A DNA stretch of 7,628 bases, from assembly GCA_016202725.1 (NCBI GenBank), contig JACQOD010000073.1, positions 1 through 7,628 on the forward strand, given 5' to 3'. Each line of letters begins with the position of its first letter. Positions within the stretch are counted from its first letter, which is position 1. This DNA is from Candidatus Aenigmatarchaeota archaeon (GTDB taxonomy: Archaea > Aenigmatarchaeota > Aenigmatarchaeia > QMZP01). Of the stretch, positions 1-4,857 are shown one piece after another. The notes beneath the pieces were generated by a model. The model saw nothing but the letters and a program-made list of their open reading frames with translations, ran no database searches and had not been told where the DNA came from. The position numbers and the translations under genes were made by a program.

Positions 1-8
1 TGCACAGC

Positions 9-53
9 GCAGCAATGCATCCTCCGGCTGCAGCCGGGAGGAATGCGTGCTGC
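9..53. repeat. Large imperfect palindrome just upstream of the uS15 TATA box
   Basis: Bases 21-25 (CCTCC) and 37-41 (GGAGG) enclose the self-complementary core GGCTGCAGCC, making a near-perfect palindrome. Pairing extends outward with small bulges: GCAGCA (9-14) with TGCTGC (48-53), and GCA (17-19) with TGC (44-46). The structure ends a few bases before the TATA box, so it would not be in the uS15 mRNA. It could be a terminator of a gene left of the window (TTTT follows at 58-61) or a DNA operator for the uS15 promoter. The pairing is directly visible; either role is inference. Confidence 0.5.
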
Positions 54-56
54 ACG

Positions 57-66
57 CTTTTAAATA
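57..66 (+). promoter_or_regulatory. TATA box of the uS15 gene
   Basis: CTTTTAAATA is a strong archaeal TATA box. Its centre is about 25.5 bases before the ATG at 88, where archaeal transcription normally starts, so a leaderless mRNA is predicted. The AGGGGG directly before the ATG is too close to act as a ribosome binding site. Confidence 0.8.
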
Positions 67-87
67 CCCCGGACGGAAATAGGGGGT

Positions 88-537
88 ATGTCGCGGATGT
101 ACTCCCGGCGGAAAGGGAAGTCCGGCAGCCACAAACCCGCCCAGTTGAAGGCCTCCTGGGTGAAGTACAAGCCCGAGGAGATCGAGGACATTGTGGTGAA
201 GCTGGCCAAGAAGGGCAACCAATCAGCCATGATCGGGCTCATCCTGCGGGACCAGTACGGCGTCCCCCTCACGCGCATCAACGGCGTCAAGGTGACCGGC
301 ATGCTCAGGAAGCACGGCCTGGCCCCCGCCATCCCCGACGACCTCTTCAACCTCCTGAAAAAGGCGGTCAATCTGCACGCCCACTTGGGCAAGAACCGGA
401 CCGATTACACCTCCTACCGCGGGCTCGAGCTGACGGAATCAAAGATCCGGCGCCTCGTGGCGTTCCACATCCGCAACAAGTCCCTGCCCGCAGGCTGGAA
501 GTACGACATCGGGCAGGCCAAGCTGCTGGTGAAGTAA
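88..537 (+). CDS. rps15: 30S ribosomal protein S15 (uS15), archaeal type
   Basis: 149 residues, the usual length for archaeal/eukaryotic uS15, which is longer than bacterial S15. The protein binds the central domain of 16S rRNA in the small subunit. The N-terminal archaeal extension begins MSRMYSRRKGKSGSHKP and is followed by an acidic-helix stretch (KPEEIEDIVVKLAKKG). The S15 core includes LTRINGVKVTGMLRKHGLAP (about 81-100), the loop HAHLGKNRTDYTSYRGLEL, and the C-terminal helix SKIRRLVAFHIRNKSLP ending in GWKYD. The start at 88 is chosen because it gives the full conserved N-terminus and fits the TATA spacing. The gene stands alone and converges with the PINc ATPase gene. Identity is certain from sequence pattern; regulation is inferred from the promoter only. 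Confidence 0.97.
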   Translation: MSRMYSRRKGKSGSHKPAQLKASWVKYKPEEIEDIVVKLAKKGNQSAMIGLILRDQYGVPLTRINGVKVTGMLRKHGLAPAIPDDLFNLLKKAVNLHAHLGKNRTDYTSYRGLELTESKIRRLVAFHIRNKSLPAGWKYDIGQAKLLVK

Positions 538-672
538 AGGGTTACCGCAAAATAACTTGAACCGTATGCAAGATTTCGGACGAGGGGATGAGGTCCTTGA
601 GCGTCCGGAGGCATTCGCTTATCCGCAATGGAATTGCATCATCAGCTCGGGGAAATAGGCCGTTTGTATGTG
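538..672. other. uS15 3' flank; weak stem-loops, no gene recognised
   Basis: This is the left part of the gap between uS15 and the convergent PINc ATPase gene. It shows CGGACG (577-582) pairing with CGTCCG (602-607), and a 5-bp hairpin GCAAT/ATTGC (625-629, 633-637) with a GGA loop. No T-run terminator follows either one. I see no convincing reading frame, tRNA or C/D-box pattern here. Confidence 0.4.
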
Positions 673-847
673 TTTAGGCCCCGTGCCGCCAGCACGCCCA
701 GGCGCGCGCCATGCATCTGCGGGCCAAGGCCCCGCAGGGTGGGGCCGGGGTCGTGGAGATGGAGCGTCATCACGGGCGCAGGAATGCCGGCCATTCCTGG
801 ATTAGTCGGCGTCACACGCCCGCCGCTTTAGCGGCGGGTAGTGTACC
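673..847 (+). mobile_element. IS200/IS605-like non-autonomous element, copy A
   Basis: Copy A matches copy B (3909-4077). The left ends share TTTAGGCCCCG, one changed base, then GCCGCCAG. The right 80-81 bases (767-847) match with four substitutions. The right end holds the 8-bp hairpin CCCGCCGC-TTTA-GCGGCGGG (819-838). A stem with a TTTAG-type loop of this kind is typical of IS200/IS605 right ends. A second stem, AGGAATG/CATTCCT (780-786, 792-798), precedes it. A short open frame ends in TAG (829-831) inside the hairpin loop, as some tnpB genes do. There is no transposase, so this would be a decayed or MITE-like copy. The repeat is seen directly; the family assignment is inference from the hairpin form. 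The exact ends are taken from where the two copies stop matching. Confidence 0.6.
696..740 (+). repeat. 45-base core of copy A, opposite orientation to copy B
   Basis: This core matches the reverse complement of 3930-3974 at 43 of 45 positions, while both flanks of the element match copy B in the same orientation. It contains a near-palindrome, CTGCGGGCC-AA-GGCCCCGCAG. The outer arm (696-710) is not palindromic, so the inversion is real. Outside it lie GGCCCC (677-682) and GGGGCC (741-746), which are complementary. Confidence 0.85.
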
Positions 848-930
848 AGCGACACGCCTGCCGTTGTCATATCCTCATCGGACGCCCTGGCGCCCCTGGA
901 TATCGGCTTGCGTCCACGCAGCTGACCCGC

Positions 931-952
931 ACAGCGCGATGAGATGCGCTGT
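931..952. terminator. Stem-loop touching the PINc ATPase stop codon
   Basis: ACAGCGC (931-937) pairs with GCGCTGT (946-952) over an 8-base loop. The right arm overlaps the last base of the minus-strand stop codon (952-954). There is no T-run, so a terminator role is only a guess. It may instead shape the mRNA 3' end. Confidence 0.35.
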
Positions 953-2730
953 CACACCAGCGCCCGCAAAGCCTTCCCCGCCGCTGCAGCCAGGACACGC
1001 TTGCCTGCGGGCGACCGCTTCCGGATGCGGATCTGCCCGCCCTTTCCCACGAAGACCGTCATGAGGTAGTCCTGCCCCACGTAGAGGTCAGCCTCCTTGC
1101 CCAGCAGGGAGCGGTCCACGTAGACCAGGACGTTCTGCCCGCGCTCCTCGAACGACCACACCACCTCCCGTTTCAGGGTGGAGTCCAGGGGCTCGACGGA
1201 GACCGGCATGCCCAGAAGGCGCTCCAGCTCCCCGACCGTGGCGCCGTTTTTGCCGATCAGCCGCCCGATGCTGTCGTTCGGCACCCGGGCGATCACCCGT
1301 CCTCCGGCGATGTCCACTTCCACCGCAGGGTCGTACTTCCGCAGCACCTGCTGCGCGCGCTCCTTCGCCAGCGCCGCCAGCGGGGAAGCCTCCTGCTGGA
1401 CCGGAACGATGATATTCTCCTGGCCGAAGGAGTAGATCTCGAACAGGAGCGCCTTGGTCCCGAAGTCCCTGACCTCCACCACCGGACGGGAGAGGTCGGC
1501 GTCCTGCATCCCGCTGGGCACCTTCACGGTGAGGGAGAGTTCATACACGGTAGCGATCTTTCCCGCGCTGATGAACACGACGGTGTTGATGACGTGGGGG
1601 ATGGTGCCCAACTCAATCCGGCCGATGAAGCGCTGGATGGCCGACAGGGGATCCGTGGCATGGATCACGCCGATCATGCCCACTCCCGCCAGCCGCATGT
1701 CGGCGAACACCTTGAAATCCGGCGTCTTGCGCACCTCGTCGAAGATAGTATAATCTGGTCGCACCAGGAGCAGGAGGTCGGAGGTCTTGGCCCAGTCCCC
1801 CTCGAGGGGGGCGTACTGGGTGACGTCCGGGCCCACCTGCAGGTCCCGCGGCTGCTCGAAGGTCTTGACGATCTTCCCCTTGCCCGAAAGGAAGTCGGCC
1901 ACGGCGGCGGCGAAGCTCGACTTTCCCGCCCCGGGGGGCCCGGCAATCAGCATCCCCTTGCTTTGCAGCAGGCCCTTCTCCAGGTCGGCGTGCAGCTGGT
2001 AATCCTGCAGGCTCACCTTGGCGATCGGCCGCACCGCGGTGACCTCCAGCCGGTCCGCAAAAGGCGGCCTGCAGATCGCGATGCGATAGAGGCCCATCTG
2101 GACCACCATGGCCCCGTGGCGGCCAATTTCGATCATCGTGTCCTCCTCCGTCCTCGCCTTGGAGAGGACGTCATCGATGATGGTTTTCAGCTCCTCTTCC
2201 TCCAGGGCCTTCTTTCGGAGGGGGACCAGCTCCACGGCCCCGGGCTTCCCGACCTTGGCCATCGGGACCACGCCGACCTTCAGGTGAACCGATTGGGTCT
2301 GGGGGGAGAAGAACGCCTCCAGCCGGGAGTGGTCGCGCTTCGCGGGGGGGATGTGGTGGACCGCAACCCCCTCCACCTCCCCTACCAGGGCCTGGACGTA
2401 ATCGCCGGTGAGGAGGGTGGCGTTCTCCTTGCGGGCCACATCCCGGATCAGGGCGTCAATCCTGCCCTTCTTGGCGAGCTGGATCTCCTCCAGGGTGGGG
2501 CGCTCCCCGGTGAACTCCAGGGTGAGGCGGTGGCTCCCGGCAAGGCTGCGGACCTTCTTGATCTCTTCCAGCCCCTGGAAGCCCACCTCCCTCCCGCGGG
2601 AGGCCTGGGCCTGCAGCTCGTCGATCACCGCGCGCGGGAAGATGATGGTGGCATCCGTGAGCTTCTGGGTCACGATCAGCTCGGAGAGCTTGCCCTGCAC
2701 CAGGACGCTCGTGTCAGGTACGATCTTCAT
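952..2730 (-). CDS. PINc/VapC-family ATPase with KH domain (COG1855-type)
   Basis: 592 residues, full length for this archaeal family. Three domains are visible. First, an N-terminal PIN nuclease-like domain (about 1-130) has acidic residues D6, E38, D92 and D110 in the expected places. Second, a VirB11/PilT-type ATPase core has Walker A GPPGAGKS (264-271), a Walker B-like YTIFDE with D331/E332, and VIHATDPLSAIQRF (355-368). Third, a C-terminal KH domain has the GRLIGKNG loop at 489-496. A small basic beta-rich tail (about 533-573) follows. The family is widespread in archaea and its role is not established. The PIN and KH domains suggest ATP-driven RNA binding or processing in the cytoplasm. 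The start ATG lies 26 bases from its TATA centre, indicating a leaderless mRNA. It diverges from the TBP gene and converges with uS15. Confidence 0.95.
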   Translation of the reverse strand: MKIVPDTSVLVQGKLSELIVTQKLTDATIIFPRAVIDELQAQASRGREVGFQGLEEIKKVRSLAGSHRLTLEFTGERPTLEEIQLAKKGRIDALIRDVARKENATLLTGDYVQALVGEVEGVAVHHIPPAKRDHSRLEAFFSPQTQSVHLKVGVVPMAKVGKPGAVELVPLRKKALEEEELKTIIDDVLSKARTEEDTMIEIGRHGAMVVQMGLYRIAICRPPFADRLEVTAVRPIAKVSLQDYQLHADLEKGLLQSKGMLIAGPPGAGKSSFAAAVADFLSGKGKIVKTFEQPRDLQVGPDVTQYAPLEGDWAKTSDLLLLVRPDYTIFDEVRKTPDFKVFADMRLAGVGMIGVIHATDPLSAIQRFIGRIELGTIPHVINTVVFISAGKIATVYELSLTVKVPSGMQDADLSRPVVEVRDFGTKALLFEIYSFGQENIIVPVQQEASPLAALAKERAQQVLRKYDPAVEVDIAGGRVIARVPNDSIGRLIGKNGATVGELERLLGMPVSVEPLDSTLKREVVWSFEERGQNVLVYVDRSLLGKEADLYVGQDYLMTVFVGKGGQIRIRKRSPAGKRVLAAAAGKALRALV

Positions 2731-2751
2731 ACTGCTTACGGGGGAACGGGG

Positions 2752-2760
2752 CTTAAAAAG
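2752..2760 (-). promoter_or_regulatory. TATA box of the PINc ATPase gene
   Basis: On the minus strand this reads CTTTTTAAG. Its centre (about 2756) is 26 bases from the ATG at 2730, so transcription should begin at or next to the start codon. Confidence 0.7.
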
Positions 2761-2982
2761 AGCAGGAGCGGCCCCCTCCGGAGCATGCAGCGCCCTCGCC
2801 GCGCGGGCCGCATGGTGCGGCGCCTCCTCCCCTATTCGCAGGAGATATCCGGCATTCCCCAGTCATGCAGCCCGGACAGCGGCATGCCAGGCCAAGCACG
2901 GCCTGTAGGGAAAGCTCTGCAGGATGTCATCCGACCTTGATCCCGCACCGCCGTCCGGCGCGCAGGATCTTGCCGCTGGCGG
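2761..2982. other. Divergent gap between the PINc ATPase and TBP genes
   Basis: GC-rich spacer between two divergent promoters. It contains a 6-bp hairpin GCCGCA-TGG-TGCGGC (2807-2821). An in-frame ATG at 2924 extends the TBP frame upstream, but those residues show no TBP character. I recognise no RNA gene here. Confidence 0.4.
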
Positions 2983-2992
2983 GCTTTTTCTG
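2983..2992 (+). promoter_or_regulatory. Weak TATA-like element of the TBP gene
   Basis: GCTTTTTCTG has the T-run of the other promoters but lacks the AAATA half. Its centre is about 26 bases before the ATG at 3014, matching the spacing of the other genes. A weak box upstream of a TBP gene could mean low or self-limited expression; that is inference. Confidence 0.45.
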
Positions 2993-3013
2993 CTCCCGTT
3001 CCCAAGAGAGTGC

Positions 3014-3535
3014 ATGGGATTCCGCATCCGCGTGGCGGACATGGTCTGCCACGCCTCGCTCGGCCGCACGGTTCCCCTGGATGCGTGGGGAAGCGACCGC
3101 GCGGGCGTGATCTTCCGGGTGGAGGATCCGCATGCTGCTGTGCTCGTGTTTGCCGCAGGAAGGATCGTCTGCGCCGGCACCCGCTCGCTGGAGGATGCCC
3201 AGGCCGCGGCCAGGAAGGTGGTCGCCCAGCTGCGCAAGGCGGGCCTGAGCCTTCCCCTCCCGCCGCTCGAGATAGAGAGCATGGTGGCCGTGAGCGCCGT
3301 GCGCAACCGCCTGAACCTGGAGGAGATCGCCTTCGCCCTGGAGGGGGCGCTCTACGAGCCGGAACGGTTCCCCGCCCTCCGCTACCCCCTCCCCTGGCCG
3401 GGGAGGACCCTGCTCCTCTTCCCTTCAGGGAAGATCCTCTGTGCCGGCCTGCAGGGTCACCAGGAAGCGCAGGAGGCCCTCAGCCTGCTCCACGACCGCC
3501 TCTCCAGCGTCGGCATCGCCGCCGACCCCGCCTGA
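3014..3535 (+). CDS. tbp: Divergent TATA-binding protein (TBP) homologue
   Basis: 173 residues from this start, slightly shorter than typical archaeal TBP (about 180-200). TBP binds the promoter TATA box as a two-repeat saddle and recruits TFB and RNA polymerase. Repeat 1 is about 1-80, with EDPHAAVLVFAAGRIVCAGT (37-56). Repeat 2 is about 85-170, with NLEEIAFALEGALYEPERFP (101-120) and LLLFPSGKILCAG (133-145). Repeat 1 lacks about ten residues before AGVIFRV. R29 stands where the first intercalating Phe is expected, while F46, F119 and F136 remain. The two conserved Asn residues that contact the TATA centre are D9 and S89 here. The start at 3014 is preferred over 2924 because the family N-terminus begins here (MGFRIRVADMV, compare xxRIENIV) and the promoter spacing fits. 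It could be the sole TBP or a specialised paralogue. Membership of the TBP family is confident; promoter specificity is unknown. Confidence 0.9.
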   Translation: MGFRIRVADMVCHASLGRTVPLDAWGSDRAGVIFRVEDPHAAVLVFAAGRIVCAGTRSLEDAQAAARKVVAQLRKAGLSLPLPPLEIESMVAVSAVRNRLNLEEIAFALEGALYEPERFPALRYPLPWPGRTLLLFPSGKILCAGLQGHQEAQEALSLLHDRLSSVGIAADPA

Positions 3536-3561
3536 GGAGTCGCACCTCGCTGCAGGCGGGG
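3526..3561 (+). terminator. 9-bp stem-loop straddling the TBP stop codon
   Basis: CCCCGCCTG (3526-3534) pairs perfectly with CAGGCGGGG (3553-3561). The stop TGA (3533-3535) starts inside the left arm. Inner GAGG/CCTC can extend the stem. No T-run follows. It could be a terminator or a 3'-end protecting structure. Confidence 0.45.
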
Positions 3562-3878
3562 GCCGCGCCGCCAGCCTCGGCAGCCGTTCGCGGCCGCTGG
3601 ATGGCGCGGTGGACACCGCACGCGGACCCCCCGGTTCAGCCCCCGAGAGGTCCAGAGACCGTGAAGAAAAGAGGCCCCCGCAACAGCGGCCCCTAGGCGG
3701 CAGGGGATTCGAGATGGCGCAGGAAACACGATGCCCTCGCGATACTTCCCGCAAACGTCAGCGGCGAAGACGATCGTCGCTCCTGCCGCGGCGCCACGTC
3801 CCTCCCATAAACTGCGGTGAGGCTTCCCCGTGCACGACAATTCCCGGAAGGAAGCCGATCGTTATAGCCCTGGCACGT
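3562..3878. other. Unexplained GC-rich spacer
   Basis: About 320 bases between the TBP 3' hairpin and the region of element copy B. Small palindromes are present: GCGGTG-GA-CACCGC near 3608-3621 and GACGATCGTC at 3769-3778. GGACC/GGTCC can pair around 3632-3656. No reading frame resembles a known protein, and I found no tRNA T-loop that pairs. I see no supportable gene. Confidence 0.4.
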
Positions 3879-3908
3879 TAAGCAAAGCAGCTGAAATCTG
3901 GCTGGTCC

Positions 3909-4077
3909 TTTAGGCCCCGCGCCGCCAGAACCCTGCGGGGCCTTGGCCCGCAGATGCATGGCACGCACCTGGGCATGGGGCCGTGGAAATGGAGGTCATC
4001 ACGGGCGCAGGAATGCTGGCCATTCCTGGATTAGTAGGCGTCACACGCCCGCCGCTGTAGCGGCGGGCAGTGTACCC
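3909..4077 (+). mobile_element. IS200/IS605-like non-autonomous element, copy B
   Basis: Second copy of the element at 673-847. The right 80-81 bases (3996-4076) differ from copy A at four positions. The right-end hairpin is CCCGCCGC-TGTA-GCGGCGGG (4048-4067), and the AGGAATG/CATTCCT stem (4009-4015, 4021-4027) is intact. The loop change from TTTA to TGTA keeps the TAG stop (4058-4060) of the short shared frame. At the left end AGGCCCCGC (3912-3920) pairs perfectly with GCGGGGCCT (3935-3943), a hairpin copy A cannot form there because its core is turned round. No transposase is present. The element lies between the convergent TBP and eL37 genes. Confidence 0.6.
3930..3974 (-). repeat. 45-base core of copy B, inverted relative to copy A
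   Basis: The reverse complement matches 696-740 at 43 of 45 positions, with two C/T differences in the non-palindromic arm. The sequences on either side match copy A without inversion, so only this core has turned. Confidence 0.85.
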
Positions 4078-4166
4078 AGCATAGCGTCAGCTGCCGGGTC
4101 TTTCTCGAAGGGGGGGTTGGCAACTGCCGGCGTGCCTGGGGTGGAACCAGAGATATGCTACTTTGC

Positions 4167-4352
4167 TTAGAAGCGCCGGTCGCGCTGGATCGTCTTCCAC
4201 TGCCAGTTGTACGCCCGGACCTTGGCGGTCCTGCCGAAGCCGCACGCCGCGCAGACCTTCTTCGTGAAATGATACGTATGCCTCCCGCAGCGCCGGCAGC
4301 GCATATGCGTCTGCTGGTTCCGTTTTCCCATGGAGGGCGTGCCCTTTGTCAT
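4167..4352 (-). CDS. rpl37e: 50S ribosomal protein L37e (eL37)
   Basis: 61 residues, normal for archaeal eL37, a zinc-ribbon protein of the large subunit that contacts 23S rRNA. It begins with the family signature MTKGTPSMGKRN. The zinc ribbon is C19-x2-C22 and C34-x2-C37 (MRCRRCG, VCAACGFG). A basic tail with AKVRAYNWQWK follows. The ATG at 4352 lies about 25 bases from its own TATA box, so it can be made as a leaderless mRNA independently of LSm, which lies 204 bases upstream on the same strand. The LSm-eL37 pairing is a common archaeal arrangement. The stop codon is part of the inverted repeat that surrounds element copy B. Confidence 0.96.
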   Translation of the reverse strand: MTKGTPSMGKRNQQTHMRCRRCGRHTYHFTKKVCAACGFGRTAKVRAYNWQWKTIQRDRRF

Positions 4353-4371
4353 AGGCTTCCTTCTCCCCGGC

Positions 4372-4381
4372 GCTTAAATAC
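4372..4381 (-). promoter_or_regulatory. TATA box of the eL37 gene
   Basis: The minus strand reads GTATTTAAGC. Its centre (about 4377) is 25 bases from the eL37 ATG, predicting a leaderless transcript separate from LSm. The AAGGA in the spacer would then lie upstream of the transcript start and not act as a ribosome binding site. Confidence 0.75.
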
Positions 4382-4556
4382 CTGCCGGTGGCGCGGCCGT
4401 GCGTCACCGTGCAGCGGGCCAGAGCAATCCACACCCTCCGGAAGCTCGCGCGCCTCCCCCATATCCTTGTTGACGACCGACGGCGAGGGCGGGAAAAGGA
4501 GACCACTGTTCCCTCGTCTGCGTGGAGAACTGCCCCCTTCCCTGCCAGAATGTCGT

Positions 4557-4772
4557 TCACTTTCCCGGGGAAATGTACACAATGGAATCGCCCCGCAGCA
4601 ACACCTTGCCCAGCTTGACTTCCCGGTCGCCCTGGATGCTGGCATCGTCCAGCCAGATGTTGATATGCGAGTCGAACGCCTTGAGTACGCCACTGATGTT
4701 TTCCCCGTTCTTGACCTTCACGATCACGGTCTTTTCAACCGATGATCCGAGAACATCCAACGGTCTCTGCAT
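4557..4772 (-). CDS. Sm-like archaeal protein (LSm / SmAP)
   Basis: 71 residues, typical for archaeal LSm proteins, which form heptameric or hexameric rings that bind U-rich RNA. The Sm1 motif spans about 16-43 (IVKVKNGENISGVLKAF, then INIWLDDA). The Sm2 motif is about 55-69 (GKVLLRGDSIVYISP), including the RGD that matches the conserved RG. The start at 4772 is supported by AAGGAG with a 7-base spacer. A second ATG four bases further upstream is out of frame. It lies upstream of eL37 on the same strand and shares a short divergent promoter region with eS8. Likely a housekeeping RNA chaperone; its partner RNAs are unknown. Confidence 0.95.
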   Translation of the reverse strand: MQRPLDVLGSSVEKTVIVKVKNGENISGVLKAFDSHINIWLDDASIQGDREVKLGKVLLRGDSIVYISPGK

Positions 4773-4779
4773 ACATCGA

Positions 4780-4785
4780 CTCCTT
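4780..4785 (-). promoter_or_regulatory. Shine-Dalgarno site of LSm
   Basis: The minus strand reads AAGGAG, 7 bases before the LSm ATG. It is the one well-placed ribosome binding site among the genes here, most of which look leaderless. It is in the mRNA only if transcription starts from the more distant TATA (4818-4826). Confidence 0.55.
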
Positions 4786-4796
4786 GTTTAGATTTG

Positions 4797-4806
4797 CCTT
4801 AAATAG
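4797..4806 (-). promoter_or_regulatory. Proximal TATA-like box of LSm
   Basis: The minus strand reads CTATTTAAGG, centred about 30 bases from the LSm ATG. Starting from here the leader would be only about 4-5 bases and would exclude the AAGGAG. The distal box at 4818-4826 (TATTTAAAA on this strand) is the alternative. Confidence 0.5.
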
Positions 4807-4817
4807 TATCCGCATGG

Positions 4818-4826
4818 TTTTAAATA
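4818..4826 (+). promoter_or_regulatory. TATA box of the eS8 gene, possibly also used by LSm
   Basis: TTTTAAATA is centred at 4822, which is 27 bases before a GTG at 4849 and 36 before the ATG at 4858. The reverse strand reads TATTTAAAA, so TBP could seat in either direction and drive LSm with a roughly 25-base leader containing its AAGGAG. Confidence 0.7.
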
Positions 4827-4857
4827 CTTGCGCGCGCCATAAGCATCAGTGGCTCTT

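Larger units (their letters stand above)
3879..4169. repeat. Inverted repeat pair enclosing element copy B
   Basis: TAAGCAAAGCAGC at 3879-3891 is repeated in reverse complement at 4157-4169 with 12 of 13 bases matching. Similarity continues weakly inward: TCTGG recurs after a 5-base spacer in both arms (arms roughly 3879-3903 and 4145-4169). The right arm includes the eL37 stop codon. The arms flank copy B. It could be an old inverted duplication, the outer ends of a larger insertion, or a long-range stem. Confidence 0.5.

Noticed and set aside
677..746. Inversion by simple recombination between GGCCCC (677-682) and GGGGCC (741-746)
   Set aside because: The sequence between 683 and 695 is not inverted in copy B, so the breakpoints do not coincide with these repeats.
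639..771. Possible C/D-box small RNA on the minus strand (GTGATGA in the element; CTGATGATG near 640)
   Set aside because: The boxes are not spaced as C-D'-C'-D, and the GTGATGA is part of the repeated element.
711..1064. Plus-strand frame starting inside element copy A and running into the PINc 3' end
   Set aside because: Copy B cannot encode the same protein because its core is inverted, and the frame crosses an antisense gene.
1594..2940. 448-codon plus-strand open frame
   Set aside because: It lies opposite the PINc ATPase gene; its length reflects GC-rich coding DNA on the other strand, and its residues resemble no family.
2924..3013. N-terminal extension of the TBP frame from the ATG at 2924
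   Set aside because: The residues have no TBP character, there is no suitable ribosome binding site or TATA box, and the family N-terminus begins at 3014.
3630..3720. Possible tRNA T-loops (GGTTCAGC, GATTCGAG)
   Set aside because: Neither has a pairing T-stem, and no acceptor stem or anticodon arm can be built.
3457..3881. Overlapping frames on both strands in the gap after TBP
   Set aside because: Low-complexity Arg/Pro/Ala-rich products typical of non-coding GC-rich DNA; no promoter or family match.
4087..4560. 157-codon minus-strand frame beginning with GTG overlapping the LSm stop
   Set aside because: It runs through eL37 in another frame, has no recognisable domain, and eL37 has its own promoter and strong signatures.
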